Assembly: GCF_001544975.2 (NCBI RefSeq)
Contig: NZ_FCOG02000006.1
Coordinates: forward strand, 62,001 to 126,000
Direction: 5' to 3'
Source of the DNA: Caballeronia arationis
GTDB taxonomy: Bacteria; Pseudomonadota; Gammaproteobacteria; Burkholderiales; Burkholderiaceae
Length of the DNA: 64,000 bases
In this document: positions 28,966 to 40,755 of the stretch, piece by piece
How the letters are laid out: the number at the start of each line of letters is the position of its first letter
Numbering within the stretch: position 1 is the stretch's first letter
Program-made: the position numbers and the translations under genes
The notes under the pieces: generated by a model
What the model was told of the DNA's origin: nothing
What the model saw: the letters and a program-made list of their open reading frames with translations, nothing else
The model's database searches: none

Positions 28966-30171
28966 ATGAAACGACTCTGGCAATACTGTCACGCCGCGAC
29001 GATGAAGGGCGGCGCGTACTCGACCATCGAGGACGCGGCAATCGTCACCGATGGCGGGCTGATCGAGTGGATCGGTCCGCGCGCGTCGCTGCCCGCGCAC
29101 GACGCCTGCGAGGTCGTCGATCTCGAAGGCGCGTGGGTGACGCCCGGTTTCGTCGATTGCCATACGCATCTCGTCTTCGGCGGCGATCGCAGCGGCGAAT
29201 TCGAAAAGCGTCTGCAAGGCGTGAGCTACGCGCAGATCGCGGCGGAGGGCGGCGGCATCGCGAGTACCGTGCGCGCGACGCGCGAGGCGAGCGAGGACGC
29301 GCTCTTCGCCAGCGCGAAGCGCCGCGCGAGCGGCTTCCTGCGCGAAGGCGTGACGACGGTCGAAGTGAAATCGGGCTACGGCCTCGATCTCGCGAACGAG
29401 CGCAAGATGCTGCGAGTGGCGCGCCGGCTCGGCGAGGCACTGCCGCTGACCGTGCGCGCGACCTGCCTCGCGGCGCACGCGCTGCCGCCGGAATACGCGA
29501 ACCGTCCGGACGACTACATCGACGTCGTCTGCGCGGAAATGCTGCCGGCGCTGGCAAAGGAAGGTCTCGTCGATGCCGTCGATGCCTTCTGCGAACACCT
29601 CGCGTTTTCGCCGGCGCAGGTCGAGCGCGTGTTCCTGACGGCGCGCGAACTCGGGCTGCCGTTGAAGCTTCACGCGGAGCAGTTGTCGTCGCTCCATGGT
29701 TCGAGCCTCGCCGCGCGCTACGAGGCGTTATCGGCGGATCATCTCGAATACATGACCGAGGACGACGCGATCGCGATGGCGCGTTCGGGCACCGTCGCCG
29801 TGCTGCTGCCGGGCGCGTTCTACATGCTGCGCGAGACGCAGCTGCCGCCCATCGACGCATTGCGCCGCCACGGCGTGCCGATCGCGCTCGCGAGCGACCT
29901 GAACCCGGGCACGTCGCCGGCGCTTTCGGTGCGGCTGATGCTGAACATGGGCTGCACGCTCTTTCGGATGACGCCCGAGGAAACGCTCGCAGGCGTGACG
30001 ATCCACGCGGCGAAGGCGCTCGGCTTGCAGGCGACGCACGGTTCGCTCGAAGCGGGCAAGGTGGCGGATTTCGTCGCCTGGCAAATCGGCCGGCCGGCGG
30101 AACTGGCGTACTGGCTTGGCGGCGATCTGCCGAAACGCGTGGTGCGTCACGGAGCGGACGTGCATATCTGA
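28966..30171 (+). CDS. hutI: Imidazolonepropionase
   Basis: 401-aa metal-dependent amidohydrolase that opens imidazolonepropionate to formimidoylglutamate. It has the metal-binding [12 protein letters not shown] motif, the KSGYGLD segment, LHAEQLSS and late [10 protein letters not shown]. Normal length. Lies 6 nt after hutU and is followed by a bidirectional terminator, ending this two-gene hut operon. Confidence 0.96.
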   Translation: MKRLWQYCHAATMKGGAYSTIEDAAIVTDGGLIEWIGPRASLPAHDACEVVDLEGAWVTPGFVDCHTHLVFGGDRSGEFEKRLQGVSYAQIAAEGGGIASTVRATREASEDALFASAKRRASGFLREGVTTVEVKSGYGLDLANERKMLRVARRLGEALPLTVRATCLAAHALPPEYANRPDDYIDVVCAEMLPALAKEGLVDAVDAFCEHLAFSPAQVERVFLTARELGLPLKLHAEQLSSLHGSSLAARYEALSADHLEYMTEDDAIAMARSGTVAVLLPGAFYMLRETQLPPIDALRRHGVPIALASDLNPGTSPALSVRLMLNMGCTLFRMTPEETLAGVTIHAAKALGLQATHGSLEAGKVADFVAWQIGRPAELAYWLGGDLPKRVVRHGADVHI

Positions 30172-30199
30172 AAGCGCCGTTACGAGATGCCCCAAAAAA

Positions 30200-30226
30200 A
30201 ACCTCACCCGGTAGGGCGAGGTTTTT
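30200..30226. terminator. Bidirectional Rho-independent terminator
   Basis: Stem AACCTCACCC (30200-30209) / GGGCGAGGTT (30214-30223), one mismatch, GGTA loop, with an A-run before and a T-run after. It serves hutI on the plus strand and the GlsB-like gene on the minus strand. Confidence 0.88.
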
Positions 30227-30251
30227 TATCGTGCGCCGGTTTCCTGAAAAG

Positions 30252-30506
30252 TCAGGCGCGTCGTTTCGTGAAAATGCCCCATAGCACGAGCAGCACGATC
30301 GCGCCGATCACCGAGGCGATCCAGCCTACCGGCTGTCCGGGCTGATACCAGCCCATCGCGCGGCCGACGTAGCCCGCGATCAGCGATCCCGCGATGCCGA
30401 GCACGATGGTCATGATCCAGCCCATGCTGTCGTTGCCCGGTTTGATCGCCCGCGCGATCAGCCCCACGATCAAGCCGACGATCAAAGTCCCGATGAATGC
30501 AAGCAT
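30252..30506 (-). CDS. GlsB/YeaQ/YmgE family membrane protein
   Basis: 84-aa, very hydrophobic protein with three TM helices and the Gly-rich pattern of the transglycosylase-associated family (GLIVGLIARAIKPGNDSMGW, LGIAGSLIAGYVGRAMGW). Family members are often stress-induced; biochemical role unknown. Start at ATG 30506 with AGGGAG upstream. Stands alone. Confidence 0.88.
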   Translation of the reverse strand: MLAFIGTLIVGLIVGLIARAIKPGNDSMGWIMTIVLGIAGSLIAGYVGRAMGWYQPGQPVGWIASVIGAIVLLVLWGIFTKRRA

Positions 30507-30597
30507 GCGTTTGCTCCCTGACAGAGTTTGGCTGCGGCCGGGCGTCCCCCGGTATGTGCAAATTAGCACGGCAGCCCGGATTTGGGTATGACGACAG

Positions 30598-30614
30598 GGG
30601 CACGGTTCGTGCCC
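30598..30614. repeat. Inverted repeat in the intergenic region
   Basis: GGGCACG - GTT - CGTGCCC, a perfect 7-bp inverted repeat between the GlsB-like gene (minus) and the 162-aa gene (plus). Could be an operator for either; no T-run, so not a terminator. Confidence 0.4.
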
Positions 30615-30729
30615 GGTCCTCTGCCGGACGGCCAGGTTGCGGGCGCACGGCCGCGGGGTTCGGGGCCGGCGGGTTAAAATCGCGGCCCGAACGCACCAGC
30701 TGCAGACTTTCGCCAGGAATTCCATCGCC

Positions 30730-31218
30730 ATGACCGACTCTGAACTCGACCAGACCGACGACGCCATCCACGAAGACCGCCTGTGGCGCGACGACGGCTG
30801 GACCGCGCGCGTGATCAAGAACGAGGACGACGACGGCTGGGCCGTCGAGATGATCCGGGACGGTGAGGCGGAACCCGCGCTCGTCGGCCCGTGGACGATG
30901 GGCCGCGACAAGAAGAACCCGAAGCCGCTCGATGCGGCGGCGTTCCGCACGTTGGTGAAGACGGCGTCGGAGGTGCTGCGGCGGCACGAGCAGCAGCGTC
31001 ACGCGATGCTGCACAAGAATGTCACGGTGAGCGTGCAAGGTGACGACGTGACCGTCACGCTCGATATCGTCCCGGACGAGGACGATCCCTACGCCGACCT
31101 GAAGGCGTTCGATGCGTTCGGCGCGCAGCTCGCGCAGGTGCGCGTGTCGGCGGGATTCAAGCTGACGAAGGCGAGCGCCGAGGCATGGGTCGCGAACGAG
31201 TTTCAGAAGCCGGGCTGA
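30730..31218 (+). CDS. Conserved hypothetical protein (162 aa)
   Basis: 162-aa acidic soluble protein, no signal peptide or TM. The N-terminus is rich in Asp/Glu (MTDSELDQTDDAIHEDRLW), the middle carries a beta-rich VIKNEDDDGWAVEMIRDGE section, and the end is helical. I do not recognise a functional domain. Start at ATG 30730; an extension to 30637 is Arg-rich and unlikely. A hairpin follows the stop. Confidence 0.7.
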   Translation: MTDSELDQTDDAIHEDRLWRDDGWTARVIKNEDDDGWAVEMIRDGEAEPALVGPWTMGRDKKNPKPLDAAAFRTLVKTASEVLRRHEQQRHAMLHKNVTVSVQGDDVTVTLDIVPDEDDPYADLKAFDAFGAQLAQVRVSAGFKLTKASAEAWVANEFQKPG

Positions 31219-31227
31219 GCGCGGGAG

Positions 31228-31265
31228 CGTGGCGGCCGCCTTGCTGAAAAGCGGCGCCCGCCACG
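31228..31265 (+). terminator. GC-rich hairpin after the 162-aa gene
   Basis: CGTGGCGGCCGCC (31228-31240) pairs with GGCGCCCGCCACG (31253-31265) with one mismatch, 12-nt loop, no U-tract. May terminate weakly or protect the 3' end. Confidence 0.35.
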
Positions 31266-31296
31266 ATAATCGGCTCTTGTTCCAAGGAGACGCGCC

Positions 31297-31593
31297 ATGC
31301 ACTACGTCCTCATCTACGACCTCTGCTCCGACTACATGGAGCGCCGCGTGCAGTTTCGCGACGACCATCTGACGCTCGCGTGGGCCGCCGTCGAGCGCGG
31401 CGAAATCGTGCTGGCGGGCGCGCTGGACGAGCCCGTCGATCGCGCGATGCTGCTCTTTCACATCGATTCGCCGCAGGCCGCCGAGGAGTTCGCGCGCAAC
31501 GATCCGTATGTGATCAACGGGCTCGTCACGCACTGGCAGGTGCGCAAGTGGAATACCGTCGTCGGCAATTCGGCGGCAACGCCGGTGCGCTAG
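31297..31593 (+). CDS. YciI family protein
   Basis: 98-aa small alpha/beta protein of the YciI/YCII superfamily: an N-terminal MHYVLIYDLC strand, then conserved DDHLT with an Asp-His pair thought to be catalytic-like, and SPQAAEEFARNDPYVINGLV. Cytosolic; exact reaction unknown (relatives include dehydrochlorinase-like enzymes). AAGGAG upstream of the ATG supports the start. Confidence 0.85.
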   Translation: MHYVLIYDLCSDYMERRVQFRDDHLTLAWAAVERGEIVLAGALDEPVDRAMLLFHIDSPQAAEEFARNDPYVINGLVTHWQVRKWNTVVGNSAATPVR

Positions 31594-31611
31594 CGCCGCA
31601 TTCGCCCGGGA

Positions 31612-32631
31612 TCAGCCTTCGTCGGCGGTTTCCGGGTGCTCGTTTTCGCCGCGCGAGGGGCGTCCGCGCGAAGCCGCCGGCAGCGGACGCCGGCCCGCCG
31701 CGCGAAAGAGCCGGGTCATCGCGTCGTCGACCTGCTGCGAACGCTCGAACAGTTCCGCGAGCCAGTCGACGAAGACGGAGACGCGCGGCGTCGCCTGCCG
31801 GCTCTTGAGAAACGCCACCGACACGTTCATCGGCATCGACCGCCACTGCGGCAGCACTTCGCGCAACTGTCCCGAGCGCAGGTACGGGAGCGCCGCGATC
31901 CGCGCCGGCTGGATCAGCCCGAGCCCTTCGATTCCGCACGCGAGATACGCGTGTTCGTCCGCCACCTGGACGAATCCCGGCATTTTCACCGTCAGCGCCT
32001 TTCCGTCGACTTCGAAGTCGAAATCGCACGGCCGGCCGGTCTTTTCCGACACGCAATTCACGGCGAAATGGCGCGCGAGATCGTCGAGCGTTTCAGGCGC
32101 GCCGTTGCGCTCCAGATAGGCCGGACTTGCGCACGTCACGTGCTCGAAGGTGCCGAGCCGGCGCGCGATCAGGCCGGAATCGGGGAGTTCGCCCAGCTGC
32201 ACGCTGCAATCGACACCTTCGCCGACCAGATCGACCGCGCGGTTGCCGATACCGATCGACAGGTCGATATGCGGATAGCGCGTGTGAAAGTCCGGCAGCG
32301 CGGGCACGACGATGGAGGTCGCGACGGTATCGGGCATCTCGACGCGCAGCCGGCCGCGCAGGCGGTCTTCGCCCGCGTGGAAGCCGGATTCGAGGTCGTC
32401 GATATCGGCGAGGATTTGCGCGCAGCGCTCGTAGTACGCGGCGCCGTCGACGGTGAGATTCAGGCGGCGCGTCGTGCGGGCGAGCAGTTGCACGCCCACC
32501 AGCGCTTCGAGTTGCTGGATGGTGGTGGAGACGGTCGCGCGCGGCATGGCGAGCGATTCGGCTGCGCGCGAAAAGCTGTTCGTATCGACGACGCGTGTAA
32601 AGACACGCATTGCATGAATGCGATCGAGCAC
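31612..32631 (-). CDS. LysR family transcriptional regulator
   Basis: 339 aa from a GTG at 32631 (preceded by AAGGAAA). N-terminal HTH LDRIHAMRVFTRVVDTNSFS...MPRATVSTTIQQLE, then the CrgA-like effector domain (GRLRVEMPDT, VDCSVQLGELPDSGLIARRL). The C-terminal tail of about 30 residues is Arg/Pro/Glu-rich and likely disordered. No adjacent target gene stands out; it is followed convergently by the YciI gene. Members of this subfamily often control nearby oxidoreductases, none of which is here. Confidence 0.85.
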   Translation of the reverse strand: MLDRIHAMRVFTRVVDTNSFSRAAESLAMPRATVSTTIQQLEALVGVQLLARTTRRLNLTVDGAAYYERCAQILADIDDLESGFHAGEDRLRGRLRVEMPDTVATSIVVPALPDFHTRYPHIDLSIGIGNRAVDLVGEGVDCSVQLGELPDSGLIARRLGTFEHVTCASPAYLERNGAPETLDDLARHFAVNCVSEKTGRPCDFDFEVDGKALTVKMPGFVQVADEHAYLACGIEGLGLIQPARIAALPYLRSGQLREVLPQWRSMPMNVSVAFLKSRQATPRVSVFVDWLAELFERSQQVDDAMTRLFRAAGRRPLPAASRGRPSRGENEHPETADEG

Positions 32632-32832
32632 GGTATTTTCCTTTGACGATGATGGAGCGGGCCCCGTGCGCGGTGTGGGTTTTTTACTTGCGCTTTCGCG
32701 GGAGGGGCCGGCGATGGTTACATCGTAAGCAGACACATCGTCTGGGTGAATACCCAAAAATCGCGGATTATTGCCCGATTCTGTGGGGCCTGGCGCGCCG
32801 GAGTATCGAACGGTCAACCGCCGGCCCCGGTA

Positions 32833-34137
32833 TCAAAGCACGGGCATCTCGCCGCGAAGCCGCCCCGAAAGCCCCGTCATGTCCGCGCCCGACGGCGCCT
32901 GATAGAGCCGAAGCCCCATCTCCGGCAAAATCGACAGCAGATGATCGAACACGTCCCCCTGGATGCGCTCGTATTGGGTCCACGCGGTCGTCGCGGTAAA
33001 GCAGTACACCTCGACCGGAATACCCTGCGACTGCGGTTCCATCATGCGCACCATCATCGCCATGTCCTGCCGGATCTCGGGATGCCGCTGCAAATAAGCC
33101 AGCCCGTACGCGCGAAACGTGCCGATATTCGTCAGCCGCCGCCGATTCGCCGGCTCGCTCGCCAGTTCGCCGAGATTGCGGTTCGCCTGCTCGACCTCGG
33201 TCTTCTTTTCCTCGAGATAGTCGTGCAGGAAGCGAAAGCGCGTGAGCCGCTCGGTTTCCTCGTCGGTGAGAAAACGCACGCTGGTCGCGTCGATGCGCAA
33301 GGTCCGCTTGATCCGCCGTCCGCCCGATTCGAACATGTGCCGGTAGTTGCGGTAGCTTTCGGAGAAGAGCTTGTAGGTCGGCACGGTCGTCACCGTGTTG
33401 TCCCAGTTCTGCACCTTGACCGTATGCAGCGCGATGTCCTTCACGAAGCCGTCCGCGTTTGACTGCGGCATCTCGATCCAGTCGCCGATACGCAGCATGT
33501 CGTTCGACGTCAACTGCGTGCTCGCGACGAGCGACAGCAAGGTGTCCTTGAACACCAGCAGCACCACCGCCGACAGCGCGCCCAGCCCCGAGAGCATCCA
33601 GAGCGGCGAGCGGTCGATCAGGATCGACAGCACCAGCACGCCGCAGACCAGCGCGAGCGCCAGCTTGCCGATCTGGATGTAGCCCTTGATCGAGCGCGTC
33701 TGCGCTTCCTTGCTCGCGGCATAGATGTCCTGCCACGCCGAGAGCGCGCTGCCCGCCGCGAAGAACACACAGATCCATGCGAGCGCATGCGCAAGCCGCT
33801 CGACGATGCCCGCCGCCTGCGCGATGTGCGGCACCTCGCCGATCCCGAGCGCGACCGTCGCGAAGGGCACGGCGTACCAGAGCCGGTGATACGCGCGGTG
33901 ACGCGTGAGCGCTTCGTCCCAGGCGCCGTGGCCGGCCAGGACGAGCAGCCGGTGCGCGAAATACAGCACGATCCACGCGACCACCCACTGCGCAAACAAC
34001 GCGACCGCGACGAGCGCGAGCAGGCCGACGGCGAACTGCGCCCAGGGATGCGTGGGAAGGTGCTGCTGCAACTGATCGGCGAGGACGTCGAGGTTCATGC
34101 GTACGAAGTCGTGAAAGGAGCGAGCCGTATTGTGCAT
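32833..34137 (-). CDS. MscS-family mechanosensitive channel (YbdG/MscM-like)
   Basis: 434 aa. Four to five TM helices in the first 200 residues, the pore-lining helix plus MscS beta domain at about 180-260 (LVFKDTLLSLVAS, LRIGDWIEMPQSNADGFVKD, WDNTVTTVPTYKLFSE), and a long cytosolic C-terminus with a YbdG-like insertion. Opens under membrane tension, protecting against hypo-osmotic shock. ATG 34137 chosen; a TTG one codon earlier or ATG 34098 is possible, none with a clear ribosome-binding site. Confidence 0.88.
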   Translation of the reverse strand: MHNTARSFHDFVRMNLDVLADQLQQHLPTHPWAQFAVGLLALVAVALFAQWVVAWIVLYFAHRLLVLAGHGAWDEALTRHRAYHRLWYAVPFATVALGIGEVPHIAQAAGIVERLAHALAWICVFFAAGSALSAWQDIYAASKEAQTRSIKGYIQIGKLALALVCGVLVLSILIDRSPLWMLSGLGALSAVVLLVFKDTLLSLVASTQLTSNDMLRIGDWIEMPQSNADGFVKDIALHTVKVQNWDNTVTTVPTYKLFSESYRNYRHMFESGGRRIKRTLRIDATSVRFLTDEETERLTRFRFLHDYLEEKKTEVEQANRNLGELASEPANRRRLTNIGTFRAYGLAYLQRHPEIRQDMAMMVRMMEPQSQGIPVEVYCFTATTAWTQYERIQGDVFDHLLSILPEMGLRLYQAPSGADMTGLSGRLRGEMPVL

Positions 34138-34244
34138 CAAGCGGGTGCATCGAGCGTCGCATCGTCCGTGCGGGCACGCATTGCTGCAGAGCGTCTCATC
34201 GGAAACCCGCGGTTGATGAAAATGAATTTTTTTTGGCGTCCGTT

Positions 34245-34277
34245 TTGGGTAAACATAGTTTCATTACATTTTCCCAA
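34245..34277 (+). promoter_or_regulatory. Candidate RpiR operator / promoter region
   Basis: Partly symmetric AT-rich site: TTGGG (34245-34249) and CCCAA (34273-34277) flank GTAAACATAGTTTCATTAC (34249-34267). It contains a TGTAAT half-site on the minus strand, the half-site word of several RpiR-type regulators. It ends 16 nt before the RpiR start codon, so autoregulation is plausible. Confidence 0.4.
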
Positions 34278-34293
34278 GGGCGCTTTCGCGCGT

Positions 34294-35247
34294 ATGGCCC
34301 GTTCGTCGTCCTCCATCACGCCGCCTTCGGGCGACGAGTTGATCTCCGTGCGCATCGCCTCCGCCATGCCCACGCTCACGCCGATTCACCGGCGCATGGG
34401 CGCGTTCGTGCTGGCGAACCTGTTCCGCTCGGCGACGATGCGCATCGACGAACTGGCGAGCGCCGTGGGCGCTTCCGTGGCGACGGCGAACCGCTTTGCC
34501 CGCGCGCTCGGCTTCGACGGCTATCCGGCGTTTCGCGAGGCGCTCGTGCGCGGCTTCGAGGCGACCATCGCGCCCGTCGAGCGGCTGCGCACCGCGCTGG
34601 AGTCGCCCGCGAGCGGCTCGCAGGTGTTCGATGCGTCGCTCGAACAGGCGGCGTCCAACCTGCAGATGACGCGCGCGGCAATCGACGGCGGCGTCGCCGA
34701 GGCACTGGTTGACGCGATTCTGGAGGCGCGGCGCGTCTTCGTGATCGGCTACGGTGCCAGCGCGTTTCTCGCGGGGCTGATGGAGCACGGGCTGACGCCG
34801 TATTGCGCGAACGTGCAGTCGCTCGCGTTGATGGGCGGTCCGTCGCACGCGGCGCGGCGGCTCTTCAACGCGGCGCCGGGCGATCTGCTGATCGCAATCG
34901 CATTCCCGCGCTACGTCGACGATACGATCGAACTCGCGCGCCTCGCCGCCGGCCACGGCGTGCGCGTGGTCGCGCTGACGGACAGCGCGGCGTCGCCGCT
35001 CGCGCAGGTCGCGGACCTCGTGCTGACGATCCGCACCGAACGTCGTCTCGCGGCGAATTGCGATACGGCGGTGCTGGCCGTCATCGAAGCCCTGTGCGAC
35101 GCGGTCGCGCAGCGGGCGAAGCGCTCCGTGGAAGCGGCTTCGGGCCTGACCGAATTCGTGTTGCCGTGGCTCGTGAAGCCGGCGATGCACATTCCCGCCG
35201 CCAGCAGCACGCGCGCGCCTGCCAAAACGGAAAACACCAAGACATGA
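34294..35247 (+). CDS. MurR/RpiR family transcriptional regulator
   Basis: 317 aa from ATG 34294. N-terminal RpiR HTH (about 20-95: PIHRRMGAFVLANLFRSATM, IDELASAVGASVATANRFAR) and a C-terminal SIS domain (about 140-290: ARRVFVIGYGASAFLAGLME, LIAIAFPRYVDDTIELA). SIS domains usually bind phosphosugars or amino sugars. The stop overlaps the iaaA start (ATGA), so it is the first gene of the peptide-uptake operon and most likely its regulator. Confidence 0.88.
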   Translation: MARSSSSITPPSGDELISVRIASAMPTLTPIHRRMGAFVLANLFRSATMRIDELASAVGASVATANRFARALGFDGYPAFREALVRGFEATIAPVERLRTALESPASGSQVFDASLEQAASNLQMTRAAIDGGVAEALVDAILEARRVFVIGYGASAFLAGLMEHGLTPYCANVQSLALMGGPSHAARRLFNAAPGDLLIAIAFPRYVDDTIELARLAAGHGVRVVALTDSAASPLAQVADLVLTIRTERRLAANCDTAVLAVIEALCDAVAQRAKRSVEAASGLTEFVLPWLVKPAMHIPAASSTRAPAKTENTKT

Positions 35248-36218
35248 CCCCGACAGCCGTCATCGCGATCCACGGCGGCGCAGGCACTATCCTGCGTTCC
35301 GCGCTCAACGCCGAAGCCGAAGCGCAGTATCACGCGGCGCTCTCCGGCATCCTCGAAGCGGGGCAGAGCATCCTCGCTTCGGGGGGCAGCGCGCTCGACG
35401 CGGTCACCGAAGCGGTGCGCCTGCTGGAAGACTGTCCGCTTTTCAACGCGGGCCACGGCGCTGTCTTCACGGCGGCGGGCACGCATGAACTCGACGCTTC
35501 CGTGATGGACGGCGCGACGCTCGAAGCCGGCGCCGTGTGCTGCGTGACGCGCGTGAAGAACCCCGTGCTCGCGGCGCGCCGGGTGCTCGAAAAGAGCGAG
35601 CACGTGCTCTTCACGGGTGCGGGCGCGGAAGCGTTCGCAGCGGCACAGGGGCTCGAATTCGTCGATCCCTTGTACTTTCATACCGAGACGCGGCATCGGC
35701 AATGGCTCAACGCGCGCGGCATGCAGGGCACGATGCTCGATCACGACGCCGCTTCAATGGAAGCAAAGGCCGAAGGTCCGAACGAACCCATCGATCCCGA
35801 CAAGAAGTTCGGCACGGTCGGCGCGGTCGCGCTGGATGCGCACGGCCACGTCGCGGCGGCGACCTCGACGGGCGGCATCACCAACAAGCAGCCGGGGCGC
35901 GTCGGCGATGCGCCGCTGATCGGCGCGGGCTGCTACGCGAACGACGCGACCTGCGCCGTCTCGACCACCGGCACGGGCGAGATGTTCATGCGCATGCTGG
36001 CCGCCTACGACGTCTCGGCGCGCATGGAGTATCGCGGCGCGACGCTCGAACAGGCGGCAACCGAAGTCGTGATGGAACGGCTGCCGCGCATCGAGGGACG
36101 CGGCGGCCTGATCGCCGTCGATGCGAAGGGCAACGTGACGCTGCCGTTCAACACGGAAGGGATGTACCGCGGTTTCGCGCGCGTCGGTGAAGCGCCAGTG
36201 ACCGCGATCTACGGCTGA
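35244..36218 (+). CDS. iaaA: Isoaspartyl peptidase/L-asparaginase (Ntn hydrolase)
   Basis: 324 aa. Precursor of the alpha/beta Ntn-hydrolase that cleaves beta-aspartyl (isoaspartyl) dipeptides and asparagine. Autoproteolysis is expected before Thr191 in [31 protein letters not shown] (shown in part) and STTGTGE are the substrate-pocket motifs. Translationally coupled to the RpiR gene by ATGA. In E. coli iaaA likewise precedes gsiABCD. Cytosolic. Confidence 0.93.
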   Translation: MTPTAVIAIHGGAGTILRSALNAEAEAQYHAALSGILEAGQSILASGGSALDAVTEAVRLLEDCPLFNAGHGAVFTAAGTHELDASVMDGATLEAGAVCCVTRVKNPVLAARRVLEKSEHVLFTGAGAEAFAAAQGLEFVDPLYFHTETRHRQWLNARGMQGTMLDHDAASMEAKAEGPNEPIDPDKKFGTVGAVALDAHGHVAAATSTGGITNKQPGRVGDAPLIGAGCYANDATCAVSTTGTGEMFMRMLAAYDVSARMEYRGATLEQAATEVVMERLPRIEGRGGLIAVDAKGNVTLPFNTEGMYRGFARVGEAPVTAIYG

Positions 36219-36234
36219 CAAGGAAGAAGAAGCG

Positions 36235-38136
<1,902 letters not shown>

Positions 38137-38194
38137 TAACAAGCTTGCAGTGCACCTCCAGCGAACCATAACGTCAAGCCAAAGGAGTCCAACG

Positions 38195-39772
38195 ATGTCG
38201 CTCTCGAAGTCAGGTCCGAAGTTCAAGCTGTTGCGCATGCGCGCGCTGATCGCCGCGAGCGCGAGCGCCTGCGTCTTCACGACGCTCACCGCGATGCCCG
38301 CTCACGCCGAAACCACGGCGGTGATGGCGGTCGCCTCGACCTTCACGACGCTCGATCCGTACGACGCGAACGACACGCTGTCGCAAGCGGTGGCGAAGTC
38401 CTTCTATCAGGGCCTGTTCGGCTTCGACAAGGACATGAAGATCGTCAACGTGCTGGCGACGAGCTACGAAGCGAGCCCCGACGCGAAGGTCTACACGATC
38501 AAGCTGCGCACCGGCGTGAAGTTCCATGACGGCACCGACTTCAACGCCGATGCGGTGAAGGCCGTGTTCGACCGCGTGACCGATCCGGCGAACAAGCTGA
38601 AGCGCTACAACCTCTTCAACAAGATCGAGAAGACCGAAGTGATCGATCCGCAGACGGTAAAGATCACGCTGAAGATTCCGTTCTCGGCGTTCATCAACGT
38701 GCTGGCGCATCCTTCGGCGGTGATGATCTCGCCCGAGGCTTTGAAGAAGTACGGCAAGGACATCTCGATGCATCCGGTCGGCACGGGACCGTTCGAATTC
38801 GTCGAATGGAAGCAGACGGACGACCTGAAGGTGAAGAAGTTCGCGGGTTACTGGAAGAAGGGCTATCCGAAGATCGACATGATCGACTGGAAGCCGGTGG
38901 TCGACAACAACACGCGCGCGGCGCTCATGCAGACGGGCGAAGCGGACTTCGCGTTCCAGGTGCCGTTCGAGCAGGCGGCGGCGCTCAAGGCGAGCCCGAA
39001 GGTCGACCTGATCGCAGCGCCTTCCATCATCCAGCGCTACATCAGCATGAACATGCTGCAGAAGCCCTTCGACAACCCGAAGGTCCGCGAAGCGATGAAC
39101 TACGCGATCAACAAGGAAGCGCTCGTGAAGGTGGCGTTCGCGGGTTACGCGATGCCGGCTGAAGGCGTCGTGCCGCAGGGCGTCGACTATGCGGTAAAGA
39201 CGGGTCCGTGGAAGTACGATCCGGCGAAGGCACGCGAACTCCTGAAGGAAGCGGGCTATCCGAACGGCTTCGAAACGGAACTGTGGTCGGGCTATAACCA
39301 CTCGACCGCGCAGAAGATCATCCAGTTCGTGCAGCAGCAACTGGCGCAGGTCGGCGTGAAGGCTTCGGTGCAGGCGCTCGAAGCGGGCCAGCGCGTGGCG
39401 AAGGTCGAGAGCGCGCCGGATCCGGCCACCGCGCCGATCCGCATGTACTACATCGGCTGGTCGTCGTCGACGGGTGAAGCCGACTGGGCCATCTCGCCGC
39501 TGCTCGCGAGCGCGTCGTTCCCGCCGAAGCTTTCGAACACGGCGTACTACAAGAACGACACCGTGGATTCCGACCTGGCGAAGGCGCTCGCGACCACCGA
39601 CCGCAACGAGAAGTCCGCGCTCTACGCCGATGCGCAGAAGCGCATCTGGGCAGATGCGCCGTGGGTCTTCCTCGTCACGGAGAAGGTCGTGTATGCGCGC
39701 AGCAAGCGTCTTTCGGGCGCGTATGTGATGCCCGACGGCTCGTTCAGCTTCGACGAGATCGCCATCAAGTAA
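38195..39772 (+). CDS. gsiB: Periplasmic peptide/glutathione-binding protein (SBP family 5)
   Basis: 525 aa. A twin-basic, long signal peptide ([20 protein letters not shown], then cleavage after AHA, about residue 36) and the family-5 extracellular solute-binding fold ([39 protein letters not shown]). Captures glutathione or small peptides for GsiCD. Start at ATG 38195 with AAGGAG. A stable hairpin follows the stop, as is common after binding-protein genes made in excess. Confidence 0.92.
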   Translation: MSLSKSGPKFKLLRMRALIAASASACVFTTLTAMPAHAETTAVMAVASTFTTLDPYDANDTLSQAVAKSFYQGLFGFDKDMKIVNVLATSYEASPDAKVYTIKLRTGVKFHDGTDFNADAVKAVFDRVTDPANKLKRYNLFNKIEKTEVIDPQTVKITLKIPFSAFINVLAHPSAVMISPEALKKYGKDISMHPVGTGPFEFVEWKQTDDLKVKKFAGYWKKGYPKIDMIDWKPVVDNNTRAALMQTGEADFAFQVPFEQAAALKASPKVDLIAAPSIIQRYISMNMLQKPFDNPKVREAMNYAINKEALVKVAFAGYAMPAEGVVPQGVDYAVKTGPWKYDPAKARELLKEAGYPNGFETELWSGYNHSTAQKIIQFVQQQLAQVGVKASVQALEAGQRVAKVESAPDPATAPIRMYYIGWSSSTGEADWAISPLLASASFPPKLSNTAYYKNDTVDSDLAKALATTDRNEKSALYADAQKRIWADAPWVFLVTEKVVYARSKRLSGAYVMPDGSFSFDEIAIK

Positions 39773-39784
39773 CTGCCGATGGCA

Positions 39785-39808
39785 GGGCGTCATGCGTCGA
39801 TGACGCCC
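39785..39808 (+). other. Intra-operon hairpin after gsiB
   Basis: GGGCGTCAT / ATGACGCCC, perfect 9-bp stem with a 6-nt loop, no U-tract, between gsiB and gsiC. Likely limits 3' decay or attenuates, giving more binding protein than permease. Confidence 0.55.
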
Positions 39809-39827
39809 GGCCGAACCGATTCGACTC

Positions 39828-40748
39828 ATGCTGACCTTTCTCGCCAAGCGCCTGCTCGGATTGCTGCCGACGCTGCTGATCGTCGCGGTGCTGGTGTTCT
39901 TGTTCGTGCACATGCTGCCGGGCGATCCGGCGCGTCTTGCCGCCGGCGCCGAAGCCGACGAAGCGACGGTCGCGCTCGTGCGCGCCGATCTCGGCCTCGA
40001 CAAGCCGCTGCCGCAGCAGTTCGTCAACTTCTTCAAGAAGGTCATGCACTTCGACTTCGGCACGTCGACGCGCAGCAAGCGCCCCGTGAGCACCGAGATC
40101 GCCGAGCGCTTCATGCCGACGCTCTGGCTCACCATCGCGAGCATGGTATGGGCGGTGATCTTCGGGATGGCGATCGGCATCGTCTCGGCGGTGTGGCGCA
40201 ACCAGTGGCCGGACCGCATCGGCATGACGCTCGCGGTGTCGGGCATCTCGTTTCCGGCGTTCGCGCTCGGCATGCTGTTGATGGAGATTTTTTCGGTGAA
40301 GCTCGGCTGGCTGCCGATCGTCGGCGACGGCTCCTGGCAGAGCTATATCCTGCCTTCGATCACGCTCGGCGCGGCCGTCGCTGCCGTGATGGCGCGCTTC
40401 ACGCGAGCGTCGTTCGTCGAGGTGATGAACGAGGACTTCGTGCGCACCGCGCGCGCGAAGGGCGTGCACGAACCGGTCGTCATCATCAAGCACTGCCTGC
40501 GCAACGCGATGATTCCCGTCGTCACGATGATGGGCCTGCAATTCGGATTTCTGCTCGGCGGCTCGATCGTCGTCGAGAAGGTTTTCAACTGGCCGGGGCT
40601 TGGGCGCCTGCTCGTCGATGCCGTCGAGATGCGCGACTATCCCGTGATCCAGGCCGAGGTGCTGCTGTTCTCGCTGGAGTTCATCGTGATCAACCTGATC
40701 GTGGACGTGCTGTACGCCGTGATCAATCCGACCATTCGCTTCAAGTGA
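39828..40748 (+). CDS. gsiC: Glutathione/dipeptide ABC transporter permease
   Basis: 306 aa, six TM helices, the DppB/OppB-type permease: N-terminal [27 protein letters not shown], and the EAA-like loop [20 protein letters not shown]. Pairs with GsiD in the inner membrane. It has a weak ribosome-binding site, in line with lower expression than gsiB. Confidence 0.93.
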   Translation: MLTFLAKRLLGLLPTLLIVAVLVFLFVHMLPGDPARLAAGAEADEATVALVRADLGLDKPLPQQFVNFFKKVMHFDFGTSTRSKRPVSTEIAERFMPTLWLTIASMVWAVIFGMAIGIVSAVWRNQWPDRIGMTLAVSGISFPAFALGMLLMEIFSVKLGWLPIVGDGSWQSYILPSITLGAAVAAVMARFTRASFVEVMNEDFVRTARAKGVHEPVVIIKHCLRNAMIPVVTMMGLQFGFLLGGSIVVEKVFNWPGLGRLLVDAVEMRDYPVIQAEVLLFSLEFIVINLIVDVLYAVINPTIRFK

Positions 40749-40755
40749 GGCCCGC

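Noticed and set aside
27163..29697. 844-aa open frame on the minus strand
   Set aside because: Antisense to hutU and hutI, which are clear genes; no domain in the translation.
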